Source: an uncultured Lachnospiraceae bacterium
GTDB lineage: Bacteria; Bacillota; Clostridia; Lachnospirales; Lachnospiraceae
Direction: 5' to 3'
DNA length: 64,000 bases
NCBI GenBank assembly: GCA_900316665.1
Contig: ONDV01000001.1
Location: 35,221-99,220 of the forward strand
Shown here: positions 29,201-38,363 of the stretch, in pieces
How the letters are laid out: each line of letters begins with the position of its first letter
Numbering within the stretch: the stretch's first letter is position 1
Made by a program: the position numbers and the translations under genes
Notes under the pieces: model-generated
Database searches by the model: none
Told to the model about the DNA's origin: nothing
Seen by the model: the letters and a program-made list of their open reading frames with translations, nothing else

Positions 29201-30095
29201 TCTTGTATATTCTGTTCCTTAAAGCAAGCTTCTTATTGAATTTATAACGTCCAACCTTAGCCAGGTCATATCTCTTCGGATCAAAGAACATACCGTTTAT
29301 CAGAGATTCAGCGCTGTCCACGGAAAGAGGTTCACCCGGGCGGATCTTCTTATAGAGTTCCAGAAGACCAGTCTCATATGAACCCTGCGGGGCTTTCTCT
29401 GTGATAGAAGGATCCTTCTCTATGGAAGCTTTGATCTTCTTCTCTTCACCGAAGACATCCATTATTTCCTGATTGGTTCCAAGTCCCATTGAACGCAGGA
29501 ATACCGTGATCGGCACCTTTCTGGTTCTGTCCACACGGACGTAGAAGACGTCATTGGAATCAGTCTCATACTCAAGCCAGGCTCCCCTGTTGGGAATAAC
29601 AGTGCATGAATAGAGACGCTTTCCAACTTTATCATTGGTGATATCATAATAAATACCGGGGGAACGAACAAGCTGAGATACGATGACACGCTCAGCGCCG
29701 TTGATAACGAAAGTTCCGGTGGCAGTCATCAGAGGCAGATCACCCATGAATATCTCATGTTCATTGATCTCATCAGTGTCCTTGTTATAAAGCCTTACCT
29801 TGACCTTAAGAGGCGCGGCATAAGTCGCGTCACGTTCCTTGCACTGGGGAATCGTGTATTTTGTCTCATCAGTGCACAGCTTGAAGCTGGTAAATTCCAG
29901 GCTGAGATGACCACTGAAATCAGTAATGGGGGAGATATCATCAAAAGCCTCCTTGAGTCCCTCATCGAGGAACCACTGATAAGAGTTCTTCTGGACCTCG
30001 ATGAAATTGGGCATCTTAAGGACTTCCTTATGGCGTGCGAAGCTCATCCGCATACCCTTGCCCGATTTCACCGGACGCATCCTGTTTTCATTCAT
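26205..30095 (-). CDS. rpoB: RNA polymerase beta subunit
   Basis: 1296 aa from ATG 30095 (MNENRMRPV), preceded by AGAGGTGG. The frame is open further upstream to 30182, but that part is not conserved and has no RBS. Seen: the rifampicin region [72 protein letters not shown] and the C-terminal [25 protein letters not shown]. The last 80 residues form a long acidic tail with runs of D, E and S. Rifampicin-contact residues D, H and S of the classic cluster are present, so no resistance change is obvious. Confidence 0.97.
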   Translation of the reverse strand: MNENRMRPVKSGKGMRMSFARHKEVLKMPNFIEVQKNSYQWFLDEGLKEAFDDISPITDFSGHLSLEFTSFKLCTDETKYTIPQCKERDATYAAPLKVKVRLYNKDTDEINEHEIFMGDLPLMTATGTFVINGAERVIVSQLVRSPGIYYDITNDKVGKRLYSCTVIPNRGAWLEYETDSNDVFYVRVDRTRKVPITVFLRSMGLGTNQEIMDVFGEEKKIKASIEKDPSITEKAPQGSYETGLLELYKKIRPGEPLSVDSAESLINGMFFDPKRYDLAKVGRYKFNKKLALRNRIYKKTLAEDVVDMTTGEIIAEAGTSVSRELADEIQNAAVPYVWIQTEEKNEKVLSNLMVDITKYVDCDPKELGIKELVYYPELRELLDKYTDKEDLIDAIKRDIHELVPKHITKEDIFASINYNMHLEYGIGNRDDIDHLGNRRIRAVGELLQNQYRIGLSRMERTVRERMSTQDVEGISPQSLINIKPVTAAVKEFFGSSQLSQFMDQNNPLGELTHKRRLSALGPGGLSRDRAGFEVRDVHYTHYGRMCPIETPEGPNIGLINSLASYARINEYGFIEAPYRKIDRSDPKNPRVTNDVVYMTADEEDNYHVAQASARLDDDGHFINDSVSGRFRDETASYDKTMFEFMDVSPRMVFSVATALIPFLQNDDANRALMGSNMQRQAVPLLTTERPVIGTGMEAKTAVDSGVCVIAKHSGTVERSESNRIVVKADDGTRDEYILTKFERSNQSNCYNQRPIVFKGDHVDEGEVIADGPSTCDGELALGKNPLIGFMEWEGYNYEDAVLLSERMVENDVYTSIHIEEFETEARETKLGAEEITRDVAGVGDDALKDLDENGIIRIGAEVRAGDILVGKVTPKGETELTAEERLLRAIFGEKAREVRDTSLKVPHGEYGIVVDAKVFTRENGDELPPGVNKSVRIYIAQKRKISVGDKMAGRHGNKGVVSRVLPVEDMPFLPNGRPLDIVLNPLGVPSRMNIGQVLEIHLSLAAKVLGFNIATPVFDGANEDDIGNLLEMANDYVNTPWEDFQEKYKDAIRPEVMQYLGDHLDHRKLWEGVPIRRDGKVQLRDGRTGEKFDAPVTIGHMHYLKLHHLVDDKIHARSTGPYSLVTQQPLGGKAQFGGQRFGEMEVWALEAYGAAYTLREILTVKSDDVVGRVKTYEAIIKGENIPEAGIPESFKVLLKELQSLALDVTLLDEDGNQVKLKETSEYGNTNIESVISGSDREEKNYAFDDDNTFSHDEFTKQAVNEENGSIENIEDDDSDSSDFDDDSFDDDDYDGE

Positions 30096-30222
30096 TGACG
30101 TTCCACCTCTCGAAAACATATATTTTGATAAGCAGCGTATATCAGGAGATGACATTCTCCTCGACAATAACGCAACGTACATTGTAAACGAAAACCTAAT
30201 TGAAAGTCAAGCACTTTCTAAT

Positions 30223-30255
30223 AAAAAAATCTCCGGGCAGGTCCTGCCCGGAGAT
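30223..30255 (-). terminator. Terminator between rplL and rpoB
   Basis: Minus strand 12-bp stem ATCTCCGGGCAG/CTGCCCGGAGAT followed by seven T. It lowers transcription of rpoBC relative to rplJL, a common arrangement. Confidence 0.9.
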
Positions 30256-30274
30256 AATTATCAATTTTTTCCGA

Positions 30275-30652
30275 TTACTTAAGTGTAACCTTAGCGCCTT
30301 CAGCTTCAAGCTTAGCCTTGATGTCTTCAGCTGTAGCCTTGTCGACCTGCTCCTTGACAACCTTAGGAGCGCCCTCAACAAGATCCTTTGCTTCCTTAAG
30401 TCCGAGACCTGTGATCTCACGAACAACCTTGATAACCTTGATCTTGGAAGCTCCAACATCTGTAAGCTCAACATCGAACTCAGTCTTCTCTTCAGCAGCA
30501 GCGCCGCCTGCAGCACCTGCTGCAGCAACTACAACGCCTGCGGAAGCAGATACACCGAACTCGTCCTCGCAAGCCTTTACGAGATCATTAAGCTCTGTAA
30601 CGCTGAGTTCCTTGATTGCCTCGATGATTTCCTCATTAGATAACTTAGCCAT
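30275..30652 (-). CDS. rplL: Ribosomal protein L7/L12
   Basis: Stalk protein that recruits translational GTPases. 125 aa. Seen: N-terminal dimerisation helices ([33 protein letters not shown]), Ala-rich hinge ([15 protein letters not shown]), and C-terminal domain with [28 protein letters not shown]. Follows rplJ by 48 bp in the usual pair, ahead of an internal terminator. Confidence 0.98.
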   Translation of the reverse strand: MAKLSNEEIIEAIKELSVTELNDLVKACEDEFGVSASAGVVVAAAGAAGGAAAEEKTEFDVELTDVGASKIKVIKVVREITGLGLKEAKDLVEGAPKVVKEQVDKATAEDIKAKLEAEGAKVTLK

Positions 30653-30700
30653 TTTTATTCCTCCATATAAGAATATTTACCAATTGCATTTCCTGCCGGC

Positions 30701-31213
30701 TTAAGCTTCAGCTTCAGCTGCAGGTGCCTCGCCCTTCTTCTCCGCGATCTGCTTAATAACGCGTGCGAAGTTAGCAACAGGCGACTGAATAGAACCAAGC
30801 AGTCTCGACAGCAGCTCGTCTCTTGAAGGAATCTTGGCGATCTCCTTCATTCCGTCTGCGTCGTAGAACTTACCTTCTACCACGCCGGCCTTGATCTCAA
30901 GTGCCGGAGCCTTTTCAGCAAACTTTGCAAGAATTCTTGCAGGTGCTGTTGCGTCGTCCTTGGAAATTGCCACAGCGGTAGGTCCGTTAAGAGTAGGATC
31001 GAGACATTCGAAATCCGTACCCTTGAACGCGAATCTGAGCATCGTGTTCTTGTAGACCTTATACGTCACACCGGCTTCGCGAAGGCTCTTGCGAAGCTCT
31101 GTGTCCTGCTCAACCGTAAGTCCGCGATAATCAACCGCCACAACAGACTGAGCATCTTTGACGTTCTCAGAAATTTCCTGAACGACAGGCTGCTTTAATT
31201 CAACTTTTGCCAT
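30701..31213 (-). CDS. rplJ: Ribosomal protein L10
   Basis: Anchors L7/L12 dimers at the stalk base. 170 aa from ATG 31213 (MAKVELKQPVVQEI) with AAGGAGG upstream. The frame is open further upstream, but that reading lies inside the structured leader RNA and is not conserved. Seen: SVVAVDYRGLTVEQDTELRKSLREAG, YKVYKNTMLR, NGPTAVAIS and the C-terminal helical L12-binding part, ending in an Ala/Glu-rich tail. Controlled by the L10 leader. Confidence 0.97.
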   Translation of the reverse strand: MAKVELKQPVVQEISENVKDAQSVVAVDYRGLTVEQDTELRKSLREAGVTYKVYKNTMLRFAFKGTDFECLDPTLNGPTAVAISKDDATAPARILAKFAEKAPALEIKAGVVEGKFYDADGMKEIAKIPSRDELLSRLLGSIQSPVANFARVIKQIAEKKGEAPAAEAEA

Positions 31214-31261
31214 GAATCTTACCTCCTTGTCGTGTCTGTAACCGTAAAATGCGTCAAGGAT

Positions 31262-31370
31262 AAAAAATCTCCCCGCCCGAAGACGAGGAGACTGCATTCT
31301 CAATAAATACATCCTCGGCAGGTTGCATGCGTTGTGCCATTCGGCACCTGCTGTCTTCGGCATTTCACAA
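31262..31370 (-). ncRNA. L10-type ribosomal protein leader with terminator
   Basis: The structured leader between the promoter and rplJ contains paired segments with GCCGAAGACAGCAGGTGCCG near its 5' end. It ends in the terminator TCTCCTCGTC-TTCG-GGCGGGGAGA with six T (31262-31291). Position and architecture match the known L10(L12)4 autoregulatory leader of Firmicutes. Not checked with a covariance model. Confidence 0.7.
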
Positions 31371-31376
31371 TTCGTT

Positions 31377-31406
31377 ATTATACTAGCAATATATATGCAC
31401 TGTCAA
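31377..31406 (-). promoter_or_regulatory. Sigma-A promoter of rplJL-rpoBC
   Basis: Minus strand TTGACA, 18-bp spacer, TATAAT, just after the rplA stop codon. Both boxes are perfect. Confidence 0.88.
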
Positions 31407-31411
31407 GAGGA

Positions 31412-32122
31412 TTATTCCTCAGATGAAGTGCTTGCGACCTTAAGCGGGTTGACTCTCACGCCCGGACCCATTGTAGGAGCAAGCGTGATATTCTTTAAAT
31501 ATGTGCCCTTCAGGCTTGAAGGACGAGCTTTAATGATCGCATTCATAAGAGCCTGGAAGTTAGCTTTAAGCTGGTCTTCTGTAAATGAAGCCTTTCCGAT
31601 TGACACATGAATGATATTGGCCTTGTCAAGACGGTACTCAACTTTACCGGCTTTAATATCATTGACAGCCTTTGTTACATCCATTGTAACAGTACCTGCC
31701 TTGGGGTTCGGCATAAGACCTTTGGGTCCGAGCACACGGCCGAGACGTCCGACCACACCCATCATATCAGGTGTAGCAACAACAACATCAAAATCGAACC
31801 AGCCGTCGTTCTGGATCTTGGGAAGCAGCTCCTCAGCGCCTACATAATCAGCGCCGGCAGCCTTGGCCTCGTCAGCCTTGGGTCCTTTTGCGAATACAAG
31901 GACGCGAACCTTTTTACCTGTTCCGTTAGGAAGTACAACAGCTCCTCTGACCTGCTGATCAGCATGGCGTCCGTCGCATCCTGTACGGATATGTGCCTCG
32001 ATTGTCTCATCGAATTTTGCAACAGCATTCTTCTTTACAATCGAAACAGCTTCATCGGGATCGTAGAGTACTGTCTTGTCATACGCCTTGGCAGCATCTG
32101 CGTACTTTTTACCATGTTTCAT
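31412..32122 (-). CDS. rplA: Ribosomal protein L1
   Basis: Builds the mobile L1 stalk of the 50S subunit. 236 aa. Seen: [82 protein letters not shown] and [17 protein letters not shown]. An unusual point is the sequence [13 protein letters not shown], where most homologues have LGVDPRHADQQ. ATG with GGAGGAATAAT. Follows rplK by 85 bp. Confidence 0.97.
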   Translation of the reverse strand: MKHGKKYADAAKAYDKTVLYDPDEAVSIVKKNAVAKFDETIEAHIRTGCDGRHADQQVRGAVVLPNGTGKKVRVLVFAKGPKADEAKAAGADYVGAEELLPKIQNDGWFDFDVVVATPDMMGVVGRLGRVLGPKGLMPNPKAGTVTMDVTKAVNDIKAGKVEYRLDKANIIHVSIGKASFTEDQLKANFQALMNAIIKARPSSLKGTYLKNITLAPTMGPGVRVNPLKVASTSSEE

Positions 32123-32207
32123 TATTATTCCTCCTGTGGTACGGTCGGGTGTGCGATGGTCGCCGCGGAATTACGGCTCACCCCTCCCACTAATAAATAC
32201 TTCGACT

Positions 32208-32633
32208 TCAGTCAACAACCTCAACGCCCATAGATCTTGCGGTCCCTGCTATCATGCTCATAGCGGAATCGATATTTGCGGCATTGAGATCCTTCATCTT
32301 GGTCTCTGCGATTTCACGGACCTGATCCTTCGTGATCTTGGCAACCTTTGTCTTATTCGGCTCGCCAGATCCCTTCTGGATATTTGCTGCCTTCTTGATA
32401 AGAACAGCTGCCGGCGGAGTCTTTAAAACAAATGTAAAACTTCTGTCAGTATAGACCGTAATGATGACCGGTACAATCGTATCGCCCATCTGCGCGGTCT
32501 TTGCGTTGAACTGCTTAGTGAATTCAACTATATTCACTCCATGCTGTCCAAGTGCCGGTCCGACGGGCGGTGCCGGCGTAGCTTTTCCGGCCTGGATCTG
32601 AAGCTTGATATAGCCTTCTACCTTCTTTGCCAT
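32208..32633 (-). CDS. rplK: Ribosomal protein L11
   Basis: Part of the GTPase-associated centre. 141 aa. Seen: N-terminal [35 protein letters not shown] (proline-rich thiostrepton-binding region) and C-terminal rRNA-binding domain with [28 protein letters not shown]. 15 bp after nusG, so one operon with secE and nusG. Confidence 0.98.
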   Translation of the reverse strand: MAKKVEGYIKLQIQAGKATPAPPVGPALGQHGVNIVEFTKQFNAKTAQMGDTIVPVIITVYTDRSFTFVLKTPPAAVLIKKAANIQKGSGEPNKTKVAKITKDQVREIAETKMKDLNAANIDSAMSMIAGTARSMGVEVVD

Positions 32634-32648
32634 CTGGAAAATTCCTCC

Positions 32649-33185
32649 TTAATTCATTTTTTCGACATCCTGATAGGAGATCTCCACCGGGGTCTCTCTG
32701 TCAAAGAGCTCCACATTGATCGTAACCGTCTGCTTTGAAGGATTCATGCTCTGGATCACTCCAACAGTATCCTTCCATACGCCGCCGGTAACGGTAATAG
32801 TATCGCCGACAGTGAAATCCGCTTCAATATGAGCGGCAGCAGGTTCTCCATCTCCGCTGATGCCGAAGCGCCTGATCTCTGATTCAGTAAGCGGAACCGG
32901 TTTGGATCCCGGTCCGACGAACCCGGTGCATCCGGTTGTATTTCTGACTATGTACCAGGTATCCTCATTCATGATCATATTAACAAAGACATAGCCGGGG
33001 AACATCTTCCTTGTGACCTGTTTTCTTGCTCCGTTCTTCATCTCCATGACTTCCATCACAGGGACGCGGACATCGAAGATCTGGTCTTCGAGATGCTGAT
33101 TCTCGACCGCCTTCTCAATATTCGTCTTGACCTTGTTCTCATAACCGGAATAGGTATGAGCAACGTACCAATGCGCTTCTGCCAT
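32649..33185 (-). CDS. nusG: Transcription termination/antitermination protein NusG
   Basis: Binds RNA polymerase and links it to Rho or the ribosome. 178 aa. Seen: N-terminal NGN domain WYVAHTYSGYENKVKTNIEKAVE, MFPGYVFVNMIMNEDTWYIVRNTTGCTGFVGPG, and C-terminal KOW domain FTVGDTITVTGGVWKDTVGVIQSMNPSKQTVTI. 15 bp after secE. Confidence 0.98.
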   Translation of the reverse strand: MAEAHWYVAHTYSGYENKVKTNIEKAVENQHLEDQIFDVRVPVMEVMEMKNGARKQVTRKMFPGYVFVNMIMNEDTWYIVRNTTGCTGFVGPGSKPVPLTESEIRRFGISGDGEPAAAHIEADFTVGDTITVTGGVWKDTVGVIQSMNPSKQTVTINVELFDRETPVEISYQDVEKMN

Positions 33186-33200
33186 ACTTTGGCGCCTCCA

Positions 33201-33401
33201 TTACAATTTGACCAGAAAATCCGTAGCCTGTCCGAAGAGCATGTCGAACAGGAAAATAAGCACTCCCAGAATGAGGGAAACTATCACAACAGCTGCTGTC
33301 TGTCTCCCTGTTTTTTCTCTGTCAAGCCATACTATCTTTCCGAATTCAGACTTGAGTGCTTCAAAACGGCTTTTCATAGTCTTCTTGTCTTCTTTTGCCA
33401 T
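33201..33401 (-). CDS. secE: Preprotein translocase subunit SecE
   Basis: 66 aa, single-membrane-segment form typical of Firmicutes. Seen: amphipathic helix with FEALKSEFGKIVWLDREKTGRQ, then transmembrane helix TAAVVIVSLILGVLIFLFDMLF. Lies between rpmG and nusG, the standard place. Confidence 0.95.
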   Translation of the reverse strand: MAKEDKKTMKSRFEALKSEFGKIVWLDREKTGRQTAAVVIVSLILGVLIFLFDMLFGQATDFLVKL

Positions 33402-33414
33402 CCCGAGTCACCCC

Positions 33415-33564
33415 TTACTTGGTTTCCTTATGCAGGGTGTGCTTTCTGCAGAACGGGCAGTACTTTCTGACTTCCATTCTGTCCGGGTGAAGACGCTTTT
33501 CTTTGGTAAGATTGTAATTCCGGTGTTTGCACTCGGTGCATTCCAATGTTATCTTCGTGCGCAC
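33415..33564 (-). CDS. rpmG: Ribosomal protein L33
   Basis: 49 aa, GTG start at 33564 with GGAGG 8 nt upstream. Sequence [16 protein letters not shown]...[16 protein letters not shown]: both Cys pairs (CxxC twice) are present, so this is the zinc-binding form. First gene of the secE-nusG operon. Confidence 0.95.
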   Translation of the reverse strand: MRTKITLECTECKHRNYNLTKEKRLHPDRMEVRKYCPFCRKHTLHKETK

Positions 33565-33646
33565 AACTTCCACCTCCAATTAAATGTTTGATTTCTCATG
33601 CCAAAAAATAGGCATAAAAAAAAGACCTAAAATCCATCGCCGTAAC

Positions 33647-33676
33647 ACTATATCACGGCAGACCAATCCCTGTCAA
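33647..33676 (-). promoter_or_regulatory. Sigma-A promoter of rpmG-secE-nusG-rplKA
   Basis: Minus strand TTGACA, 18-bp spacer, TATAGT, about 80 bp upstream of rpmG. Confidence 0.75.
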
Positions 33677-33707
33677 GAAAGATTTGAAGAGATTGACAAA
33701 TTTCAGG

Positions 33708-34985
33708 TCAAAGTGCTCTGCTTATTATCATTCCTGCGTATATGCTTGAAGCGTAAGGAGCGTTAAAAGTCCTGCCAGGATTCTTATATTCTACTATCAG
33801 CTTGTTGACATATCTCATAGGATCTATCGAAGCGCGGTCAGCTTCCTTCGAAAGCTGATTCTTGAACTTATTCAGAATACGGAAGGTTTCTTCCCGACCG
33901 TCTCCACTAAGCGCGTCAGAAAGCTTATTCCTGTCGAGGGAAAGCAGGCCATTATCCTCTTTGATGCCGACCTTCGAAAGATCCGATCTCATGCTGCCTG
34001 CAGCATGCACCACCTCGTTCAAAAGGCGCTTGCTTCCATTTACGGATTCGTATGATTTTCCCACATTGATCAGTGAATTAAAGGCATTTATCATCTTTGA
34101 AACGCTGTCTCCGACAGCATCCGCGTTAGCCTTGAACCCGACCGTCACATCTTTTCCTCCGGCAGCCCTGAGCGTCAGGTCAAATTCATTATTGACAGTG
34201 AATTCATTGGACAAAGCCTTATGTGCTTTTCCATTCAGCGTAAAAGAAGCGTTCTCTGCCGGAATCGTAATCTCATCGATGCCGAGACGCCTGATATCAT
34301 CAGCTGATGAGTTCGAATCTATTTTGAATAGATATTTTTCATTATCGGAAAGTCCGGTCTGACGTGACTCTATCCTTATGGCCGACTCTCCTTTTGAATT
34401 TACATCAATCGACGCGGCCAACCCCACGTTGGAGCGATTCATAAGTCTGACTATCTTGTTCTGAACATCATAGTCCGTATCGCCGTCTTCTATGTCCAGC
34501 TGAAACTCATACGAATTATTTGGTCTGCTTAAGTCGAAGGATAAGCTGCCCGGCTTAAAATCCGAATCATTCATCCTGAGATAATTTCCGATAGTCACCT
34601 GAGGGCCGGCAAGTCTGTCCACATTAATGGTAAAATGATCAGTCCCGTTTGTATCATCCTGTCCTATGTATTCCACTCCGACAGCATCCTCATCAGAAGA
34701 ATACGCGATCTTCCGATCATAGACCGCCTCCATGCCCCTGTCACCGAGAGCCATGGACGAAATGACATTTTTGGCGTTTCTTGCTTCCTCCTTCAGATCA
34801 ATCACAAACTTCTCAAGATCATTATTAAGATTTATCTTATAAAGAGGAGATTCCTTATTGGTCTTTACGATTCTATTATAAGTATCCCTGAGTTCGGATC
34901 TCTTGTGAGAATCATATCTGGACGACTGCGACGCTTTTCCATATGTCGTCAGATAATAATTATAGATAGTATCAATAGCTGACAT
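33708..34985 (-). CDS. FliD-like flagellar hook-associated protein (orphan paralogue)
   Basis: 425 aa from ATG 34985, 8 nt after AAGGAGG. Middle part resembles FliD N and C domains: DHFTINVDRLAGPQVTIGNYL near 117-137, DYDVQNKIVRLMNRSNVGLAASID, NEFDLTLRAAGGKDVTVGFKANADAVGDSVSKMINAFNSLINV near 262-305. It lacks the canonical FliD start (RLSGLTSGMDTESLVSALV, present in the gene at 40472) and has a different C-terminus (RTFNAPYASSIYAGMIISRAL). Possibly a filament-associated or alternative cap protein. It stands alone between the ribosomal cluster and a broken glycosyltransferase gene. Function is inferred from similarity to FliD. Confidence 0.7.
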   Translation of the reverse strand: MSAIDTIYNYYLTTYGKASQSSRYDSHKRSELRDTYNRIVKTNKESPLYKINLNNDLEKFVIDLKEEARNAKNVISSMALGDRGMEAVYDRKIAYSSDEDAVGVEYIGQDDTNGTDHFTINVDRLAGPQVTIGNYLRMNDSDFKPGSLSFDLSRPNNSYEFQLDIEDGDTDYDVQNKIVRLMNRSNVGLAASIDVNSKGESAIRIESRQTGLSDNEKYLFKIDSNSSADDIRRLGIDEITIPAENASFTLNGKAHKALSNEFTVNNEFDLTLRAAGGKDVTVGFKANADAVGDSVSKMINAFNSLINVGKSYESVNGSKRLLNEVVHAAGSMRSDLSKVGIKEDNGLLSLDRNKLSDALSGDGREETFRILNKFKNQLSKEADRASIDPMRYVNKLIVEYKNPGRTFNAPYASSIYAGMIISRAL

Positions 34986-35028
34986 ATCAAGCGCCTCCTT
35001 TCCGTCCCTGAAAATTTTTCGTGCGCTC

Positions 35029-35053
35029 AAAAGGATAATCCATTAATCCTTTT
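35029..35053 (-). terminator. Inverted repeat, probable terminator
   Basis: Minus strand AAAAGGAT and ATCCTTTT arms with a 9-nt loop, between the glycosyltransferase pseudogene and the FliD-like gene. The short T-run makes it a modest terminator. Confidence 0.5.
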
Positions 35054-36223
35054 CTAGTTTATCACATTTCGTCTGAAATTTCATCATTTTTATATGAATT
35101 ATAAAACCGTCAGCATCTCACTCATCCGGTCTCTGTAGTCTCCCAGTTCCGTCAGCGCTTCTCTGCCACGGATCGCGATTTTCTCTCTTTCAGACTCATG
35201 ATCGAGATAATATTTTGCCTTATCTAAAAGCTCTTCATCACTTTTAAACCATGCCAGATCCTTTCCATCAGTAAAATATTCCTCCAGTTCCTCCTGATAA
35301 TTTGTAAGGCAGAATCCGCCGGCTCCCAGAATATCCCATACCCGAAGCGGTATCCCGGTCCTGATATTGGGAATTGTCAGATTCAGATTTATTCTGCTCA
35401 TATTATTAATATATGGAACTTCAGTCATATAGTCTGCAGACCCCATATTCCTTACCATCTGAAGATCATCAGCTCTGTCGGAAGTAAAAAGAGTTACATC
35501 ATGCGGAAATTCCACCGAAAGCTCATTTAATACCCGCACTCTTGCCTCATAGGCAACCTTGAAGCCGATAACAGTCGTATCAAATATCAGCCCCAGATTT
35601 GAAAAAGATCCGGGAGACTTTTTCAGATCAAAATTCTCGGAAAGTCTCACCATCATATCACTTGTCATTATTAGATCCGTGATATTGCTTCCCCAGAGCC
35701 TGCTCTGCGCAGTGATTGCAGAATCAAGATAACCTCTGGTATAAGGGTCCAGCTTATCTTTGATCACATCATATGAATTTTTCTCGTACATTCGCCCGAC
35801 AAACGATATATCATATTTTTCATATCTGCCTGATTTAGAGAGCGCCCTTGCGCACGTCATAAGCCGTTTTGGATTTGAAGCCAGAGGCAGATGCCAGAGG
35901 TTTTTTATACCCATGGAATAGAATTCAATTTCTCTTGCCCTGTCGAAATGGAAGATCCTGTTGGTATCGTAAAAAACCGCCTCATTATACATGCTTATAA
36001 GCGGGCTGTCACAAGCCCAACTTGCATATACCATATCCATATCATGACAGACCTCTGCGATTTGAGGGAAAAAATTAACACTGAATACAAAATCGTAGTC
36101 ATTCTCCCTGATTTTCTTCTCCATCGCCATGGCGAATGCAGGATCCACATCATAATTCATAAGCTTCATCCGCATCTTGTCTATTGTGTAACCCAGACTC
36201 CCAAGAGCTTCATATATATCATG

Positions 36224-38167
36224 ATGCGGGTGTCAAAAGTATAAAATGACACCTCATTGACATTATAGTAACCGTTTTCCGTACCTTGACAACTGAATAC
36301 GATCTTGAAACATAAATCGCCGGAAAACCGCGATTTTATGCGGATGAAAGGGTATAATAGAAGTATCTTAAAACCATATCTTCGAGGTATCTAATCATGT
36401 CGTTTGTCCCTAATGATCATCAGCAGCTCTCTCTTTTTGATTCCCTTGGCTTCCTTTCCCAAAGGAAACGCCGGATGCTGGAAAATTCCTGGGCGGAAAC
36501 TTTTTCCTCACACATTTTTACGCATATCGATGAGCATATCTTCGCACCGCTTTACAGTGAAAAGACGAATTCTCGTCCGAATGCGCCGATCAACGTGATC
36601 GTCGGAGCCCTGATCCTGAAGGAATTCACCGGAATGACCGATGACGAGATCCGGGAGTCCTGCGAATTCGACTTCCGTTTCCAGTATGCCCTCCATACGA
36701 CGAGCTTCGAAGAGCAGCCGATCAGTGACCGGACCTTCAGCAGGTTTCGGGAACGCTGTGAAGCTTACGAACTGACCACGGGAGAAGATCTGATCCATCA
36801 GTGCATCGTCTCCTTATCGGAAGAGATCCGTCAGTATATGGGGATCTCCAAGAACATCCGCCGGATGGACAGCATGATGATCGAGGCAAATATCCGGAAG
36901 ATGGGCCGGCTGGAACTCTTGTATACCTGCATCTCCTCTCTGGTAAAGAGGATTCAAAAAGATGGAAGCTTAGATCTCCCGGCTGTATTTAATCATTACG
37001 CCGAAGCGAATGACCGGAACCGTGTGGTCTATCATGACTCAGATCTTCCGCAGGCAAAACGTCTTCAAACTGTCATTTCGGATGCTGCACAGCTTCTTCC
37101 TCTTTGTAAAGAGGACTATGAGCAGACAAAGGAATACCAGCTTCTGGAACGGGCACTCAATGAACAGACCAAGGATGACGGCAAAGGAGGCAGAACTCCC
37201 AAAGGAAAAGGAGAGATGAACTCCTCTGTCCTTCAGAATCCATCAGATCCGGATGCAACTTATCGTGTGAAAGCCGGAAAAGCACACCGCGGCTACGCTG
37301 CGAACCTGACGGAATCAGTCAATGAAAACGGGTCTGTTGTGACGGATTATCAGTACGATGTCAATACCAGAAGCGACCGCTCTTTCCTCTTGGAGGCTCT
37401 AGATCAAATGGAATCTTCGAAAGAGACTTCTGCAGTTATTACCGATGGATCATACAGTGGTGCTGATGTCCTGGAAAAAGCTGCAGAAAAAAATATTGGC
37501 ATTCTCACGACCAGTCTTACCGGAAGAAAGCTTCGAAAAGATTATGAACAGTTCCGATTCTCAGAAGACGGAACCGAGGTTCTTGCCTGCCCCGAAGGGA
37601 AAAAGCCCAAGCGGAGTAACTACAATCCAGGTACCCGACGGATCCGGGTGTCTTTCTACAAAGAACAATGTGAAAACTGCCCGCGTCGGAGTGAGTGTCA
37701 TCCGGTTTTGAAAGTAAGAACAGCCGTCTTGATTCTCCCCTCCGGATACAGCCGGACGGTTCAGGAGCAGAAAGAACGGCGGACGGAGGAAGAGGTCTGG
37801 AAACTCATCGGCCGGATCCGAAATGGGATCGAAACGGTTCCCTCGATCATCCGGAATAAATACCGGGTGGATCATATGCCAGTCAGAGGAAAGTTGAGAA
37901 CAAAACAGTTCTTCAGCTTTAAAGTTGCTGCCTTAAACTTCACCAAACTGATCCTGCATGAAAGAAATCAGGAATTCTGCCGGACATTTCTCCCGGAATG
38001 AGGGGAGAAATGGGCTGCCGACAGGCTTTGAAAGAGGCAGCCTGTTGAAAAATCTTTTCTGCAGCTGACAAAAGGCATCGAAAAATTTCAAAATCGTATT
38101 CAGTTGTCAAAGTACAAAGGAATTTATGTTATAAAGCCACGAAATCGTGACTTATGACACCTACATC
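36224..38167 (+). mobile_element. IS1182-family insertion sequence
   Basis: 1944 bp. Ends: GATGCGGGTGTCAAAAGT at left and, inverted, GATGTAGGTGTCATAAGT at right (15 of 18 match). Flanked by ATATCAT direct repeats at 36217-36223 and 38168-38174. Inside lie a second, longer inverted repeat pair at 36282-36311 and 38086-38115 (28 of 30 match, core TTGACAACTGAATACGAT), and the transposase gene. A hairpin GGCTGCC/GGCAGCC follows the transposase. Excision at these ends restores the start of the interrupted gene, which supports the boundaries. Confidence 0.88.
36397..38001 (+). CDS. IS1182-family transposase
   Basis: 534 aa, intact. Seen: N-terminal DUF772-like region (LFDSLGFLSQRKRRMLENSWAETF; PINVIVGALILKEFTGMTDDEIRESCEFDFRFQYAL), IRRMDSMMIEANI with the first likely catalytic Asp, AVITDGSYSG with the second, a CENCPRRSEC zinc-like cluster near residue 428, and a C-terminal region with RNGIETVPSIIRNKYRVDHMPVRGKLRTKQFFSFKVAALN. 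ATG preceded by GAGGT. Full length suggests a recent or still active insertion. Confidence 0.9.
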   Translation: MSFVPNDHQQLSLFDSLGFLSQRKRRMLENSWAETFSSHIFTHIDEHIFAPLYSEKTNSRPNAPINVIVGALILKEFTGMTDDEIRESCEFDFRFQYALHTTSFEEQPISDRTFSRFRERCEAYELTTGEDLIHQCIVSLSEEIRQYMGISKNIRRMDSMMIEANIRKMGRLELLYTCISSLVKRIQKDGSLDLPAVFNHYAEANDRNRVVYHDSDLPQAKRLQTVISDAAQLLPLCKEDYEQTKEYQLLERALNEQTKDDGKGGRTPKGKGEMNSSVLQNPSDPDATYRVKAGKAHRGYAANLTESVNENGSVVTDYQYDVNTRSDRSFLLEALDQMESSKETSAVITDGSYSGADVLEKAAEKNIGILTTSLTGRKLRKDYEQFRFSEDGTEVLACPEGKKPKRSNYNPGTRRIRVSFYKEQCENCPRRSECHPVLKVRTAVLILPSGYSRTVQEQKERRTEEEVWKLIGRIRNGIETVPSIIRNKYRVDHMPVRGKLRTKQFFSFKVAALNFTKLILHERNQEFCRTFLPE

Positions 38168-38363
38168 ATATCATAATAAAGATAAGCTTTCCATTCATAT
38201 ACAAGCACCCGCTTTGTTTTCATAATACAGCCCTCCCGGAACCCGGTTTTGCGATATAATGATATTATCATGGTCAAAAGGTCATATCGCGTTCATGACT
38301 GCACGAAAATATGATATGCCTTTCAATAGTATTTTTTATGCATCTTTACAGGAGGAAATTCTT

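Larger units (their letters stand above)
35099..38223 (-). pseudogene. CgeB-like glycosyltransferase gene interrupted by an IS1182-family element
   Basis: The 3' part (35099-36216) encodes a DUF3880/group 1 glycosyltransferase similar to those at 15239 and 38364 (FSVNFFPQIAEVCHDMDMVYASWACDSP; GIPLRVWDILGAGGFCLTNYQEELEEYF). It lacks the first strand of the fold. That missing start lies beyond the IS at 38168-38223: GGGAGGG RBS, ATG 38223, then MKTKRVLVYEWKAYLYYD. Removing the IS and one copy of the 7-bp ATATCAT duplication joins the parts as YLYYD-IYEALGSLGYTI, matching the paralogue position for position. After that join the frame is off by one base near 36176-36190, a second lesion. The residual ORF from ATG 36175 (358 aa) could still be translated but would be N-truncated. 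Confidence 0.85.

Noticed and set aside
30096..30182. 87-bp N-terminal extension of rpoB
   Set aside because: Not conserved, lacks an RBS, and ATG 30095 has AGAGGTGG at good spacing.
38259..38363. Longer N-terminus for the glycosyltransferase at 38364
   Set aside because: No RBS at 38259, and the extra residues are absent from the paralogues; AGGAGG precedes 38364.
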